Origin: Ligustrum vulgare
Taxonomy: Eukaryota > Streptophyta > Magnoliopsida > Lamiales > Oleaceae
Assembly: GCA_963555705.1 (NCBI GenBank)
Contig: OY743168.1
Coordinates: forward strand, 94,032,925-94,096,924
Length of the DNA: 64,000 nucleotides
Reading direction: 5' to 3'
Shown here piece after piece: positions 55,010 to 64,000 of this stretch (position 1 is the stretch's first letter; each line of letters opens with the position of its first letter). Position numbers and translations under genes: made by a program. The notes beneath the pieces were generated by a model. It searched no databases. It worked only from the letters and a program-made list of their open reading frames with translations, and was not told where the DNA came from.

Positions 55010-55870
55010 TCAAGATTTGGAATTATCCGTTACAAGTTTTTGTTTAACATCGTTCTGACCCCTATCGTAAGCTGACTTAACAATATCTACAATTTGATGT
55101 CCGGTCAAGGAACCCGAACAAACCAACGATTCGTCTTTCCTCGAACTAGACACCTGACTAACGCTATCCTCTGGCTTCACATCTAGATTCTGTGAAGTAT
55201 TGCAATCGACAATTGGCCCAGATAACGATCGCCTAGAAAAATCATGATAACTGAGACCAGGTACCGTCCTCACCGAATCGATGCTCATCCTACTCCTGTC
55301 GACCACGGTGAGGCATCTGTTCAGTGCTGGATTCAAATTAACATATCCAACATGCCAAACGTCAACAGCATCCTTCGAGAAATTACTCGACATAATTTGA
55401 ATTTCTGGACTGCGCAACGCAATCTCAGTTGCCTTCGGGCACGAACAGAGTTTAAGTTGGCCCTTCAACTTGCAAAACTTAACACCAGTTCTGATATTAG
55501 TATTCTCCAACCTGTACATCAATCGCCACGGAAACTGTTTCTCCTCGCTGGAACTCCAGCTACTACCGTAATAAACCATGTTGACATTACACGTCACCGG
55601 GAAAACATATTCAGCCTGCCTAGAATCATCCGAATCGACCCTGGTGTCGTGAACCTGAACCCTAACAATTCCCTCAGAATTGATCGGACACTGAGCTCTG
55701 TAGGTTATCAAACACTTGTCAATCCTCAGCGCATGATTCCTCAACCTCGACCAAGTGTATTCACTGAAACTGGGCAGGTTCAAAATTATGTGGCTCCAAT
55801 CTCCATGAGCACAAGCTTGTATTGTTTTCGTCTTATAATCTCTATCAAACACAGGTCCCTGTTCAGACAT
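55010..55870 (-). CDS. BC1-like movement protein, unit 7
   Basis: Same protein as unit 1; a silent change lies near 55,675. Confidence 0.82.
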   Translation of the reverse strand: MSEQGPVFDRDYKTKTIQACAHGDWSHIILNLPSFSEYTWSRLRNHALRIDKCLITYRAQCPINSEGIVRVQVHDTRVDSDDSRQAEYVFPVTCNVNMVYYGSSWSSSEEKQFPWRLMYRLENTNIRTGVKFCKLKGQLKLCSCPKATEIALRSPEIQIMSSNFSKDAVDVWHVGYVNLNPALNRCLTVVDRSRMSIDSVRTVPGLSYHDFSRRSLSGPIVDCNTSQNLDVKPEDSVSQVSSSRKDESLVCSGSLTGHQIVDIVKSAYDRGQNDVKQKLVTDNSKS

Positions 55871-56168
55871 TGAAAATGAATTTCAAAGTATACCTGCAGG
55901 GCGATTAATAATGTTATAAATATCGAAAGAATCACAGTCCGTAAAACGTTCATCACAACCAACAAGACGGTGAGAAAAGATCGTCGCGTTTATACGAGCG
56001 TACGAAAAAGTTAAACGCTCGCGATTGAACGGACCATCCTAATCGTGGGCGACAAGTTAGAAGCAGGGCCAATTTCAAGCTCAGCGGTCGATCTGAATCG
56101 ACCCTGTTTACCCGAACAGCGGACGGCCAGGATTCGGACACGTGGCTGTACGGAAGTGACCCCGGCGG

Positions 56169-56203
56169 GCGGGCAAACCGTAATATTATATAGGTTTGCC
56201 CGC
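56169..56203 (-). other. viral origin stem-loop, unit 8
   Basis: Intact stem and nonanucleotide; one base differs downstream (GGGCAGGAG for GGGCGGGAG near 56,307). Confidence 0.93.
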
Positions 56204-56438
56204 GGGTTGGGGGAGCCGTGCCACTGCGTGGTCTGAATATTCCATACGTACTCGGTCCCATCTGTCGGATTTTGAATTTTGAATTTCGAATATTCGTACT
56301 GTAGGGCAGGAGTTTTGGAGGGAGAATTTGAATTTCAAATTAAAGTAGATGACACGTGTTCCCAGTCAACACCTATAAGTAATACACCAATACACCAATT
56401 GACTAGTACTGTTTGAGAGACTCCATTGCGAATTCGGC

Positions 56439-56912
56439 ATGCGAAACATGAATTCCTCTCAAATTTCGCCTCGTTTCCCAGTGGACCAAAATCACGAGTC
56501 TGGACATTTGTTCTCCGATTTACCGGAGGATTTGAAACAACAGATAAAAAAAATATATTATTCTCAACATATGGAAGATATGCATCATTTGTTTAGGCAA
56601 ACGAAAATGATGTCGTGGGTTTTCAGACCGTTCTGGTGTCCAGAATACAACGACTTCTTGTTTTACAAGGACGAAATAAATTTGGGAATTATAAACTATC
56701 TCAGAACTCCAGCTGCACAGATAATCGAGAACCTCGAGAGGTTGAAGATAGATACGAATTTGTCAAAATTCATATCCAACCCGATCGACTCGGATTACTA
56801 CTCAGAATACTCCGACTGCATACACAGATCAACGTACACATGGACTGCTCTGGTCAGAGGCTATGAAATCATTCAATACAGACGCGAAGAGAAGATAGAC
56901 AAGTGCACATAG
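56439..56912 (+). CDS. 157-residue viral protein, unit 8
   Basis: Carries A14P and L115P, as unit 7. Confidence 0.75.
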   Translation: MRNMNSSQISPRFPVDQNHESGHLFSDLPEDLKQQIKKIYYSQHMEDMHHLFRQTKMMSWVFRPFWCPEYNDFLFYKDEINLGIINYLRTPAAQIIENLERLKIDTNLSKFISNPIDSDYYSEYSDCIHRSTYTWTALVRGYEIIQYRREEKIDKCT

Positions 56913-57094
56913 CATGACTATGAATTTCTGTATCTTCTGGACGAGTGATCTGAACAGTATATGTTTATACGATGTTCTTTATATCAATTATTTACGATTT
57001 GAACGCGATAAATTGATTGAACGATTTTCAAATTCGAATCTAAAGTTCTTATTACATCTGTTTCTGATTTGACACGAAGAGATTCGCAAATCAA

Positions 57095-57706
57095 ATGTCT
57101 GAACAAAATACGAGCTATAAATTAATCGCTAAACTTCGAATACACTCGACACAGAATACAACTCAATATAAAATACAAATGGCATCATCTTCATCGAATA
57201 GCTGCCCGGTTCTGAACTTCGAACATATCTTCAGAATGTTGCCTCGAGACATGAAGGATCAAGTAAAGGATATTTACTGGAGGGAATACGTGGAATCGAA
57301 GGCCAGGTTCAACAACCTATTAAAAATGACGAAGATCATCTACCCGTTCTGGTGTCCGGACTATAATTCGTTCGCATTCTTCGCAGATGATATACACTCC
57401 GGAATGCACATCAGGGTGAGAGAAATAGCAGATGAAGTGCTCAATGGCATGTACAAATTGAATGCCGTCGCAAAACCGCAGGACATAATCAACATAATTT
57501 ACACGATGGAACAAAGGTTCAGATTCTACGAAGGAATAGAATGCAGGTGCATGGACTCCGTGGATGTCAATGAAATTGTCACGTTCATAGACTACATGAA
57601 ATACCCGGAAAGGAATAACGAAGTTCACCACTATCCATTCTTGAGGGGGTTCTACGACCACTCTCTCGATCGGATCGTCCTAATCGAACAACCGCTCTTC
57701 TATTGA
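57095..57706 (+). CDS. 203-residue viral protein, unit 8
   Basis: Identical in protein sequence to the unit 1 copy. Confidence 0.75.
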   Translation: MSEQNTSYKLIAKLRIHSTQNTTQYKIQMASSSSNSCPVLNFEHIFRMLPRDMKDQVKDIYWREYVESKARFNNLLKMTKIIYPFWCPDYNSFAFFADDIHSGMHIRVREIADEVLNGMYKLNAVAKPQDIINIIYTMEQRFRFYEGIECRCMDSVDVNEIVTFIDYMKYPERNNEVHHYPFLRGFYDHSLDRIVLIEQPLFY

Positions 57707-57745
57707 AACAACAATGTACAACACGATATTTCATTGCATATAATG

Positions 57746-58606
57746 TCAAGATTTGGAATTATCCGTTACAAGTTTTTGTTTAACATCGTTCTGACCCCTA
57801 TCGTAAGCTGACTTAACAATATCTACAATTTGATGTCCGGTCAAGGAACCCGAACAAACCAACGATTCGTCTTTCCTCGAACTAGACACCTGACTAACGC
57901 TATCCTCTGGCTTCACATCTAGATTCTGTGAAGTATTGCAATCGACAATTGGCCCAGATAACGATCGCCTAGAAAAATCATGATAACTGAGACCAGGTAC
58001 CGTCCTCACCGAATCGATGCTCATCCTACTCCTGTCGACCACGGTGAGGCATCTGTTCAGTGCTGGATTCAAATTAACATATCCAACATGCCAAACGTCA
58101 ACAGCATCCTTCGAGAAATTACTCGACATAATTTGAATTTCTGGACTGCGCAACGCAATCTCAGTTGCCTTCGGGCACGAACAGAGTTTAAGTTGGCCCT
58201 TCAACTTGCAAAACTTAACACCAGTTCTGATATTAGTATTCTCCAACCTGTACATCAATCGCCACGGAAACTGTTTCTCCTCGCTGGAACTCCAGCTACT
58301 ACCGTAATAAACCATGTTGACATTACACGTCACCGGGAAAACATATTCAGCCTGCCTAGAATCATCCGAATCGACCCTGGTGTCGTGAACCTGAACCCTA
58401 ACAATTCCCTCGGAATTGATCGGACACTGAGCTCTGTAGGTTATCAAACACTTGTCAATCCTCAGCGCATGATTCCTCAACCTCGACCAAGTGTATTCAC
58501 TGAAACTGGGCAGGTTCAAAATTATGTGGCTCCAATCTCCATGAGCACAAGCTTGTATTGTTTTCGTCTTATAATCTCTATCAAACACAGGTCCCTGTTC
58601 AGACAT
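57746..58606 (-). CDS. BC1-like movement protein, unit 8
   Basis: Identical in protein sequence to the unit 1 copy; the last unit with S at residue 108. Confidence 0.82.
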   Translation of the reverse strand: MSEQGPVFDRDYKTKTIQACAHGDWSHIILNLPSFSEYTWSRLRNHALRIDKCLITYRAQCPINSEGIVRVQVHDTRVDSDDSRQAEYVFPVTCNVNMVYYGSSWSSSEEKQFPWRLMYRLENTNIRTGVKFCKLKGQLKLCSCPKATEIALRSPEIQIMSSNFSKDAVDVWHVGYVNLNPALNRCLTVVDRSRMSIDSVRTVPGLSYHDFSRRSLSGPIVDCNTSQNLDVKPEDSVSQVSSSRKDESLVCSGSLTGHQIVDIVKSAYDRGQNDVKQKLVTDNSKS

Positions 58607-58904
58607 TGAAAATGAATTTCAAAGTATACCTGCAGGGCGATTAATAATGTTATAAATATCGAAAGAATCACAGTCCGTAAAACGTTCATCACAACCAACA
58701 AGACGGTGAGAAAAGATCGTCGCGTTTATACGAGCGTACGAAAAAGTTAAACGCTCGCGATTGAACGGACCATCCTAATCGTGGGCGACAAGTTAGAAGC
58801 AGGGCCAATTTCAAGCTCAGCGGTCGATCTGAATCGACCCTGTTTACCCGAACAGCGGACGGCCAGGATTCGGACACGTGGCTGTACGGAAGTGACCCCG
58901 GCGG

Positions 58905-58939
58905 GCGGGCAAACCGTAATATTATATAGGTTTGCCCGC
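58905..58939 (-). other. viral origin stem-loop, unit 9
   Basis: Intact stem and nonanucleotide. Confidence 0.93.
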
Positions 58940-59174
58940 GGGTTGGGGGAGCCGTGCCACTGCGTGGTCTGAATATTCCATACGTACTCGGTCCCATCTG
59001 TCGGATTTTGAATTTTGAATTTCGAATATTCGTACTGTAGGGCGGGAGTTTTGGAGGGAGAATTTGAATTTCAAATTAAAGTAGATGACACGTGTTCCCA
59101 GTCAACACCTATAAGTAATACACCAATACACCAATTGACTAGTACTGTTTGAGAGACTCCATTGCGAATTCGGC

Positions 59175-59648
59175 ATGCGAAACATGAATTCCTCTCAAAT
59201 TTCGCCTCGTTTCGCAGTGGACCAAAATCACGAGTCTGGACATTTGTTCTCCGATTTACCGGAGGATTTGAAACAACAGATAAAAAAAATATATTATTCT
59301 CAACATATGGAAGATATGCATCATTTGTTTAGGCAAACGAAAATGATGTCGTGGGTTTTCAGACCGTTCTGGTGTCCAGAATACAACGACTTCTTGTTTT
59401 ACAAGGACGAAATAAATTTGGGAATTATAAACTATCTCAGAACTCCAGCTGCACAGATAATCGAGAACCTCGAGAGGTTGAAGATAGATACGAATTTGTC
59501 AAAATTCATATCCAACCTGATCGACTCGGATTACTACTCAGAATACTCCGACTGCGTACACAGATCAACGTACACATGGACTGCTCTGGTCAGAGGCTAT
59601 GAAATCATTCAATACAGACGCGAAGAGAAGATAGACAAGTGCACATAG
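59175..59648 (+). CDS. 157-residue viral protein, unit 9
   Basis: Carries I128V, like units 4-6 but separated from them by units 7 and 8. Confidence 0.75.
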   Translation: MRNMNSSQISPRFAVDQNHESGHLFSDLPEDLKQQIKKIYYSQHMEDMHHLFRQTKMMSWVFRPFWCPEYNDFLFYKDEINLGIINYLRTPAAQIIENLERLKIDTNLSKFISNLIDSDYYSEYSDCVHRSTYTWTALVRGYEIIQYRREEKIDKCT

Positions 59649-59830
59649 CATGACTATGAATTTCTGTATCTTCTGGACGAGTGATCTGAACAGTATATGT
59701 TTATACGATGTTCTTTATATCAATTATTTACGATTTGAACGCGATAAATTGATTGAACGATTTTCAAATTCGAATCTAAAGTTCTTATTACATCTGTTTC
59801 TGATTTGACACGAAGAGATTCGCAAATCAA

Positions 59831-60442
59831 ATGTCTGAACAAAATACGAGCTATAAATTAATCGCTAAACTTCGAATACACTCGACACAGAATACAACTC
59901 AATATAAAATACAAATGGCATCATCTTCATCGAATAGCTGCCCGGTTCTGAACTTCGAACATATCTTCAGAATGTTGCCTCGAGACATGAAGGATCAAGT
60001 AAAGGATATTTACTGGAGGGAATACGTGGAATCGAAGGCCAGGTTCAACAACCTATTAAAAATGACGAAGATCATCTACCCGTTCTGGTGTCCGGACTAT
60101 AATTCGTTCGCATTCTTCGCAGATGATATACACTCCGGAATGCACATCAGGGTGAGAGAAATAGCAGATGAAGTGCTCAATGGCATGTACAAATTGAATG
60201 CCGTCGCAAAACCGCAGGACATAATCAACATAATTTACACGATGGAACAAAGGTTCAGATTCTACGAAGGAATAGAATGCAGGTGCATGGACTCCGTGGA
60301 TGTCAATGAAATTGTCACGTTCATAGACGACATGAAATACCCGGAAAGGAATAACGAAGTTCACCACTATCCATTCTTGAGGGGGTTCTACGACCACTCT
60401 CTCGATCGGATCGTCCTAATCGAACAACCGCTCTTCTATTGA
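59831..60442 (+). CDS. 203-residue viral protein, unit 9
   Basis: Carries Y167D, shared only with unit 10. Confidence 0.75.
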   Translation: MSEQNTSYKLIAKLRIHSTQNTTQYKIQMASSSSNSCPVLNFEHIFRMLPRDMKDQVKDIYWREYVESKARFNNLLKMTKIIYPFWCPDYNSFAFFADDIHSGMHIRVREIADEVLNGMYKLNAVAKPQDIINIIYTMEQRFRFYEGIECRCMDSVDVNEIVTFIDDMKYPERNNEVHHYPFLRGFYDHSLDRIVLIEQPLFY

Positions 60443-60481
60443 AACAACAATGTACAACACGATATTTCATTGCATATAATG

Positions 60482-61342
60482 TCAAGATTTGGAATTATCC
60501 GTTACAAGTTTTTGTTTAACATCGTTCTGACCCCTATCGTAAGCTGACTTAACAATATCTACAATTTGATGTCCGGTCAAGGAACCCGAACAAACCAACG
60601 ATTCGTCTTTCCTCGAACTAGACACCTGACTAACGCTATCCTCTGGCTTCACATCTAGATTCTGTGAAGTATTGCAATCGACAATTGGCCCAGATAACGA
60701 TCGCCTAGAAAAATCATGATAACTGAGACCAGGTACCGTCCTCACCGAATCGATGCTCATCCTACTCCTGTCGACCACGGTGAGGCATCTGTTCAGTGCT
60801 GGATTCAAATTAACATATCCAACATGCCAAACTTCAACAGCATCCTTCGAGAAATTACTCGACATAATTTGAATTTCTGGACTGCGCAACGCAATCTCAG
60901 TTTCCTTCGGGCACGAACAGAGTTTAAGTTGGCCCTTCAACTTGCAAAACTTAACACCAGTTCTGATATTAGTATTCTCCAACCTGTACATCAATCGCCA
61001 CGGAAACTGTTTCTCCTCGATGGAACTCCAGCTACTACCGTAATAAACCATGTTGACATTACACGTCACCGGGAAAACATATTCAGCCTGCCTAGAATCA
61101 TCCGAATCGACCCTGGTGTCGTGAACCTGAACCCTAACAATTCCCTCGGAATTGATCGGACACTGAGCTCTGTAGGTTATCAAACACTTGTCAATCCTCA
61201 GCGCATGATTCCTCAACCTCGACCAAGTGTATTCACTGAAACTGGGCAGGTTCAAAATTATGTGGCTCCAATCTCCATGAGCACAAGCTTGTATTGTTTT
61301 CGTCTTATAATCTCTATCAAACACAGGTCCCTGTTCAGACAT
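60482..61342 (-). CDS. BC1-like movement protein, unit 9
   Basis: Carries I at residue 108, A to E in CPKATEI and D to E in AVDVWHV; the three are shared with unit 10, and I108 also with the two leftmost copies. Confidence 0.82.
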   Translation of the reverse strand: MSEQGPVFDRDYKTKTIQACAHGDWSHIILNLPSFSEYTWSRLRNHALRIDKCLITYRAQCPINSEGIVRVQVHDTRVDSDDSRQAEYVFPVTCNVNMVYYGSSWSSIEEKQFPWRLMYRLENTNIRTGVKFCKLKGQLKLCSCPKETEIALRSPEIQIMSSNFSKDAVEVWHVGYVNLNPALNRCLTVVDRSRMSIDSVRTVPGLSYHDFSRRSLSGPIVDCNTSQNLDVKPEDSVSQVSSSRKDESLVCSGSLTGHQIVDIVKSAYDRGQNDVKQKLVTDNSKS

Positions 61343-61640
61343 TGAAAATGAATTTCAAAGTATACCTGCAGGGCGATTAATAATGTTATAAATATCGAAA
61401 GAATCACAGTCCGTAAAACGTTCATCACAACCAACAAGACGGTGAGAAAAGATCGTCGCGTTTATACGAGCGTACGAAAAAGTTAAACGCTCGCGATTGA
61501 ACGGACCATCCTAATCGTGGGCGACAAGTTAGAAGCAGGGCCAATTTCAAGCTCAGCGGTCGATCTGAATCGACCCTGTTTACCCGAACAGCGGACGGCC
61601 AGGATTCGGACACGTGGCTGTACGGAAGTGACCCCGGCGG

Positions 61641-61675
61641 GCGGGCAAACCGTAATATTATATAGGTTTGCCCGC
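61641..61675 (-). other. viral origin stem-loop, unit 10
   Basis: Intact stem and nonanucleotide. Confidence 0.93.
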
Positions 61676-61910
61676 GGGTTGGGGGAGCCGTGCCACTGCG
61701 TGGTCTGAATATTCCATACGTACTCGGTCCCATCTGTCGGATTTTGAATTTTGAATTTCGAATATTCGTACTGTAGGGCGGGAGTTTTGGAGGGAGAATT
61801 TGAATTTCAAATTAAAGTAGATGACACGTGTTCCCAGTCAACACCTATAAGTAATACACCAATACACCAATTGACTAGTACTGTTTGAGAGACTCCATTG
61901 CGAATTCGGC

Positions 61911-62384
61911 ATGCGAAACATGAATTCCTCTCAAATTTCGCCTCGTTTCGCAGTGGACCAAAATCACGAGTCTGGACATTTGTTCTCCGATTTACCGGAG
62001 GATTTGAAACAACAGATAAAAAAAATATATTATTCTCAACATATGGAAGATATGCATCATTTGTTTAGGCAAACGAAAATGATGTCGTGGGTTTTCAGAC
62101 CGTTCTGGTGTCCAGAATACAACGACTTCTTGTTTTACAAGGACGAAATAAATTTGGGAATTATAAACTATCTCAGAACTCCAGCTGCACAGATAATCGA
62201 GAACCTCGAGAGGTTGAAGATAGATACGAATTTGTCAAAATTCATATCCAACCTGATCGACTCGGATTACTACTCAGAATACTCCGACTGCATACACAGA
62301 TCAACGTACACATGGACTGCTCTGGTCAGAGGCTATGAAATCATTCAATACAGACGCGAAGAGAAGATAGACAAGTGCACATAG
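61911..62384 (+). CDS. 157-residue viral protein, unit 10
   Basis: Identical in protein sequence to the unit 1 copy. Confidence 0.75.
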   Translation: MRNMNSSQISPRFAVDQNHESGHLFSDLPEDLKQQIKKIYYSQHMEDMHHLFRQTKMMSWVFRPFWCPEYNDFLFYKDEINLGIINYLRTPAAQIIENLERLKIDTNLSKFISNLIDSDYYSEYSDCIHRSTYTWTALVRGYEIIQYRREEKIDKCT

Positions 62385-62566
62385 CATGACTATGAATTTC
62401 TGTATCTTCTGGACGAGTGATCTGAACAGTATATGTTTATACGATGTTCTTTATATCAATTATTTACGATTTGAACGCGATAAATTGATTGAACGATTTT
62501 CAAATTCGAATCTAAAGTTCTTATTACATCTGTTTCTGATTTGACACGAAGAGATTCGCAAATCAA

Positions 62567-63178
62567 ATGTCTGAACAAAATACGAGCTATAAATTAATCG
62601 CTAAACTTCGAATACACTCGACACAGAATACAACTCAATATAAAATACAAATGGCATCATCTTCATCGAATAGCTGCCCGGTTCTGAACTTCGAACATAT
62701 CTTCAGAATGTTGCCTCGAGACATGAAGGATCAAGTAAAGGATATTTACTGGAGGGAATACGTGGAATCGAAGGCCAGGTTCAACAACCTATTAAAAATG
62801 ACGAAGATCATCTACCCGTTCTGGTGTCCGGACTATAATTCGTTCGCATTCTTCGCAGATGATATACACTCCGGAATGCACATCAGGGTGAGAGAAATAG
62901 CAGATGAAGTGCTCAATGGCATGTACAAATTGAATGCCGTCGCAAAACCGCAGGACATAATCAACATAATTTACACGATGGAACAAAGGTTCAGATTCTA
63001 CGAAGGAATAGAATGCAGGTGCATGGACTCCGTGGATGTCAATGAAATTGTCACGTTCATAGACGACATGAAATACCCGGAAAGGAATAACGAAGTTCAC
63101 CACTATCCATTCTTGAGGGGGTTCTACGACCACTCTCTCGATCGGATCGTCCTAATCGAACAACCGCTCTTCTATTGA
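62567..63178 (+). CDS. 203-residue viral protein, unit 10
   Basis: Carries Y167D, as unit 9. Confidence 0.75.
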   Translation: MSEQNTSYKLIAKLRIHSTQNTTQYKIQMASSSSNSCPVLNFEHIFRMLPRDMKDQVKDIYWREYVESKARFNNLLKMTKIIYPFWCPDYNSFAFFADDIHSGMHIRVREIADEVLNGMYKLNAVAKPQDIINIIYTMEQRFRFYEGIECRCMDSVDVNEIVTFIDDMKYPERNNEVHHYPFLRGFYDHSLDRIVLIEQPLFY

Positions 63179-63217
63179 AACAACAATGTACAACACGATA
63201 TTTCATTGCATATAATG

Positions 63218-64000
63218 TCAAGATTTGGAATTATCCGTTACAAGTTTTTGTTTAACATCGTTCTGACCCCTATCGTAAGCTGACTTAACAATATCTACAA
63301 TTTGATGTCCGGTCAAGGAACCCGAACAAACCAACGATTCGTCTTTCCTCGAACTAGACACCTGACTAACGCTATCCTCTGGCTTCACATCTAGATTCTG
63401 TGAAGTATTGCAATCGACAATTGGCCCAGATAACGATCGCCTAGAAAAATCATGATAACTGAGACCAGGTACCGTCCTCACCGAATCGATGCTCATCCTA
63501 CTCCTGTCGACCACGGTGAGGCATCTGTTCAGTGCTGGATTCAAATTAACATATCCAACATGCCAAACTTCAACAGCATCCTTCGAGAAATTACTCGACA
63601 TAATTTGAATTTCTGGACTGCGCAACGCAATCTCAGTTTCCTTCGGGCACGAACAGAGTTTAAGTTGGCCCTTCAACTTGCAAAACTTAACACCAGTTCT
63701 GATATTAGTATTCTCCAACCTGTACATCAATCGCCACGGAAACTGTTTCTCCTCGATGGAACTCCAGCTACTACCGTAATAAACCATGTTGACATTACAC
63801 GTCACCGGGAAAACATATTCAGCCTGCCTAGAATCATCCGAATCGACCCTGGTGTCGTGAACCTGAACCCTAACAATTCCCTCGGAATTGATCGGACACT
63901 GAGCTCTGTAGGTTATCAAACACTTGTCAATCCTCAGCGCATGATTCCTCAACCTCGACCAAGTGTATTCACTGAAACTGGGCAGGTTCAAAATTATGTG
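63218..64000 (-). CDS. BC1-like movement protein, unit 10, cut by the window edge
   Basis: The stop is at 63218 and the frame is open to the edge; by the unit period its start would lie at 64078, 78 bp outside. Carries the same three substitutions as unit 9. Confidence 0.82.
   Translation of the reverse strand, partial: HIILNLPSFSEYTWSRLRNHALRIDKCLITYRAQCPINSEGIVRVQVHDTRVDSDDSRQAEYVFPVTCNVNMVYYGSSWSSIEEKQFPWRLMYRLENTNIRTGVKFCKLKGQLKLCSCPKETEIALRSPEIQIMSSNFSKDAVEVWHVGYVNLNPALNRCLTVVDRSRMSIDSVRTVPGLSYHDFSRRSLSGPIVDCNTSQNLDVKPEDSVSQVSSSRKDESLVCSGSLTGHQIVDIVKSAYDRGQNDVKQKLVTDNSKS

Larger units (their letters stand above)
36017..64000 (+). mobile_element. tandem array of a 2,736-bp geminivirus-like DNA, ten units, continuing past the window
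   Basis: Starts of the 157-residue gene at 37287, 40023, 42759, 45495, 48231, 50967, 53703, 56439, 59175 and 61911 are each exactly 2,736 bp apart. Every unit has a conserved-type geminivirus origin hairpin and the same three genes; no Rep, replication enhancer or coat protein frame is present. Head-to-tail order and constant period fit integration of a rolling-circle concatemer or later amplification by unequal exchange. Differences between units are a few per unit. The first unit is cut in its movement-type gene and has an 89-bp deletion in the origin region. Unit size and content resemble the B component of a bipartite geminivirus; I recall that Olea europaea geminivirus has a B component of about this size, but identity with it is untested. 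Confidence 0.9.

Noticed and set aside
36017..64000. Contaminating free virus or cloning concatemer
   Set aside because: The left end joins plant retroelement DNA through a truncated inverted copy, and units carry different substitutions shared by neighbours. Assembly error in copy number remains possible.

Overview
The window is plant nuclear DNA, almost certainly from a flowering plant. Four things show this: the last exon of a plant-type LOG cytokinin-activating enzyme at the left edge, an L1-type LINE, Ty3/gypsy elements of plant type (a Tat-type element with an archaeal-like RNase H and an antisense ORF; a long LTR with a tRNA-iMet primer site), and CACTA-, hAT-, Mutator- and Helitron-like pieces. 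There is no bacterial-style operon, tRNA or rRNA gene. The host species cannot be read from the sequence.

Region by region: 1-600 holds the LOG exon and its probable 3' UTR with three hairpin-forming repeats. 1411-5043 is a 3.6 kb LTR on the minus strand plus its primer-binding site, inserted into a LINE (5044-7774, minus) that is broken by stops and frameshifts and cut at both ends. 8.2-23.9 kb is a mosaic without a convincing gene: a CACTA terminus, an LTR with ACGGCCGT palindromes (11326-12776), a large foldback element built from AACGA...TCGTT palindromes (13.2-15.0 kb), two SINE-like promoters, a 162-bp Mutator-type MITE, a Helitron-like and a hAT-like element, and AT-rich DNA. 23995-34180 is one decayed Tat-type retrotransposon (5' LTR, primer site, gag, protease, RT, RNase H, integrase, antisense coiled-coil ORF); a second copy of the ACGGCCGT LTR family has replaced part of its protease/RT region.

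The remarkable part is 34180-64000: an integrated geminivirus-like element in a tandem array. The unit is exactly 2,736 bp in every intact copy, close to a geminivirus genome component. It has an 11-bp stem with a loop containing TAATATTAC (minus strand) and three genes: a 286-residue protein resembling the BC1 movement proteins of bipartite begomoviruses (minus strand), and two paralogous proteins of 157 and 203 residues on the plus strand that share a PFWCP[ED]YN motif and that I do not recognise. No Rep or coat protein gene is present, so the unit looks like the second, Rep-dependent component of a bipartite virus. Ten head-to-tail units run off the right edge; on the left a truncated unit sits tail-to-tail in inverse orientation across 114 bp of filler DNA, and that unit joins the antisense ORF of the Tat element. 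One copy of the 157-residue gene has a stop codon, the first origin region has an 89-bp deletion, and neighbouring units share private substitutions, which points to amplification by unequal exchange.

How the pieces would act together: each unit supplies an origin, a movement-type protein and two proteins of unknown role, while replication would need a Rep from a partner component elsewhere. The movement gene lies on the same strand as the nonanucleotide (virion sense), opposite to begomovirus DNA-B, and the paralog pair takes the complementary-sense side. This combination is the candidate for an undescribed system.
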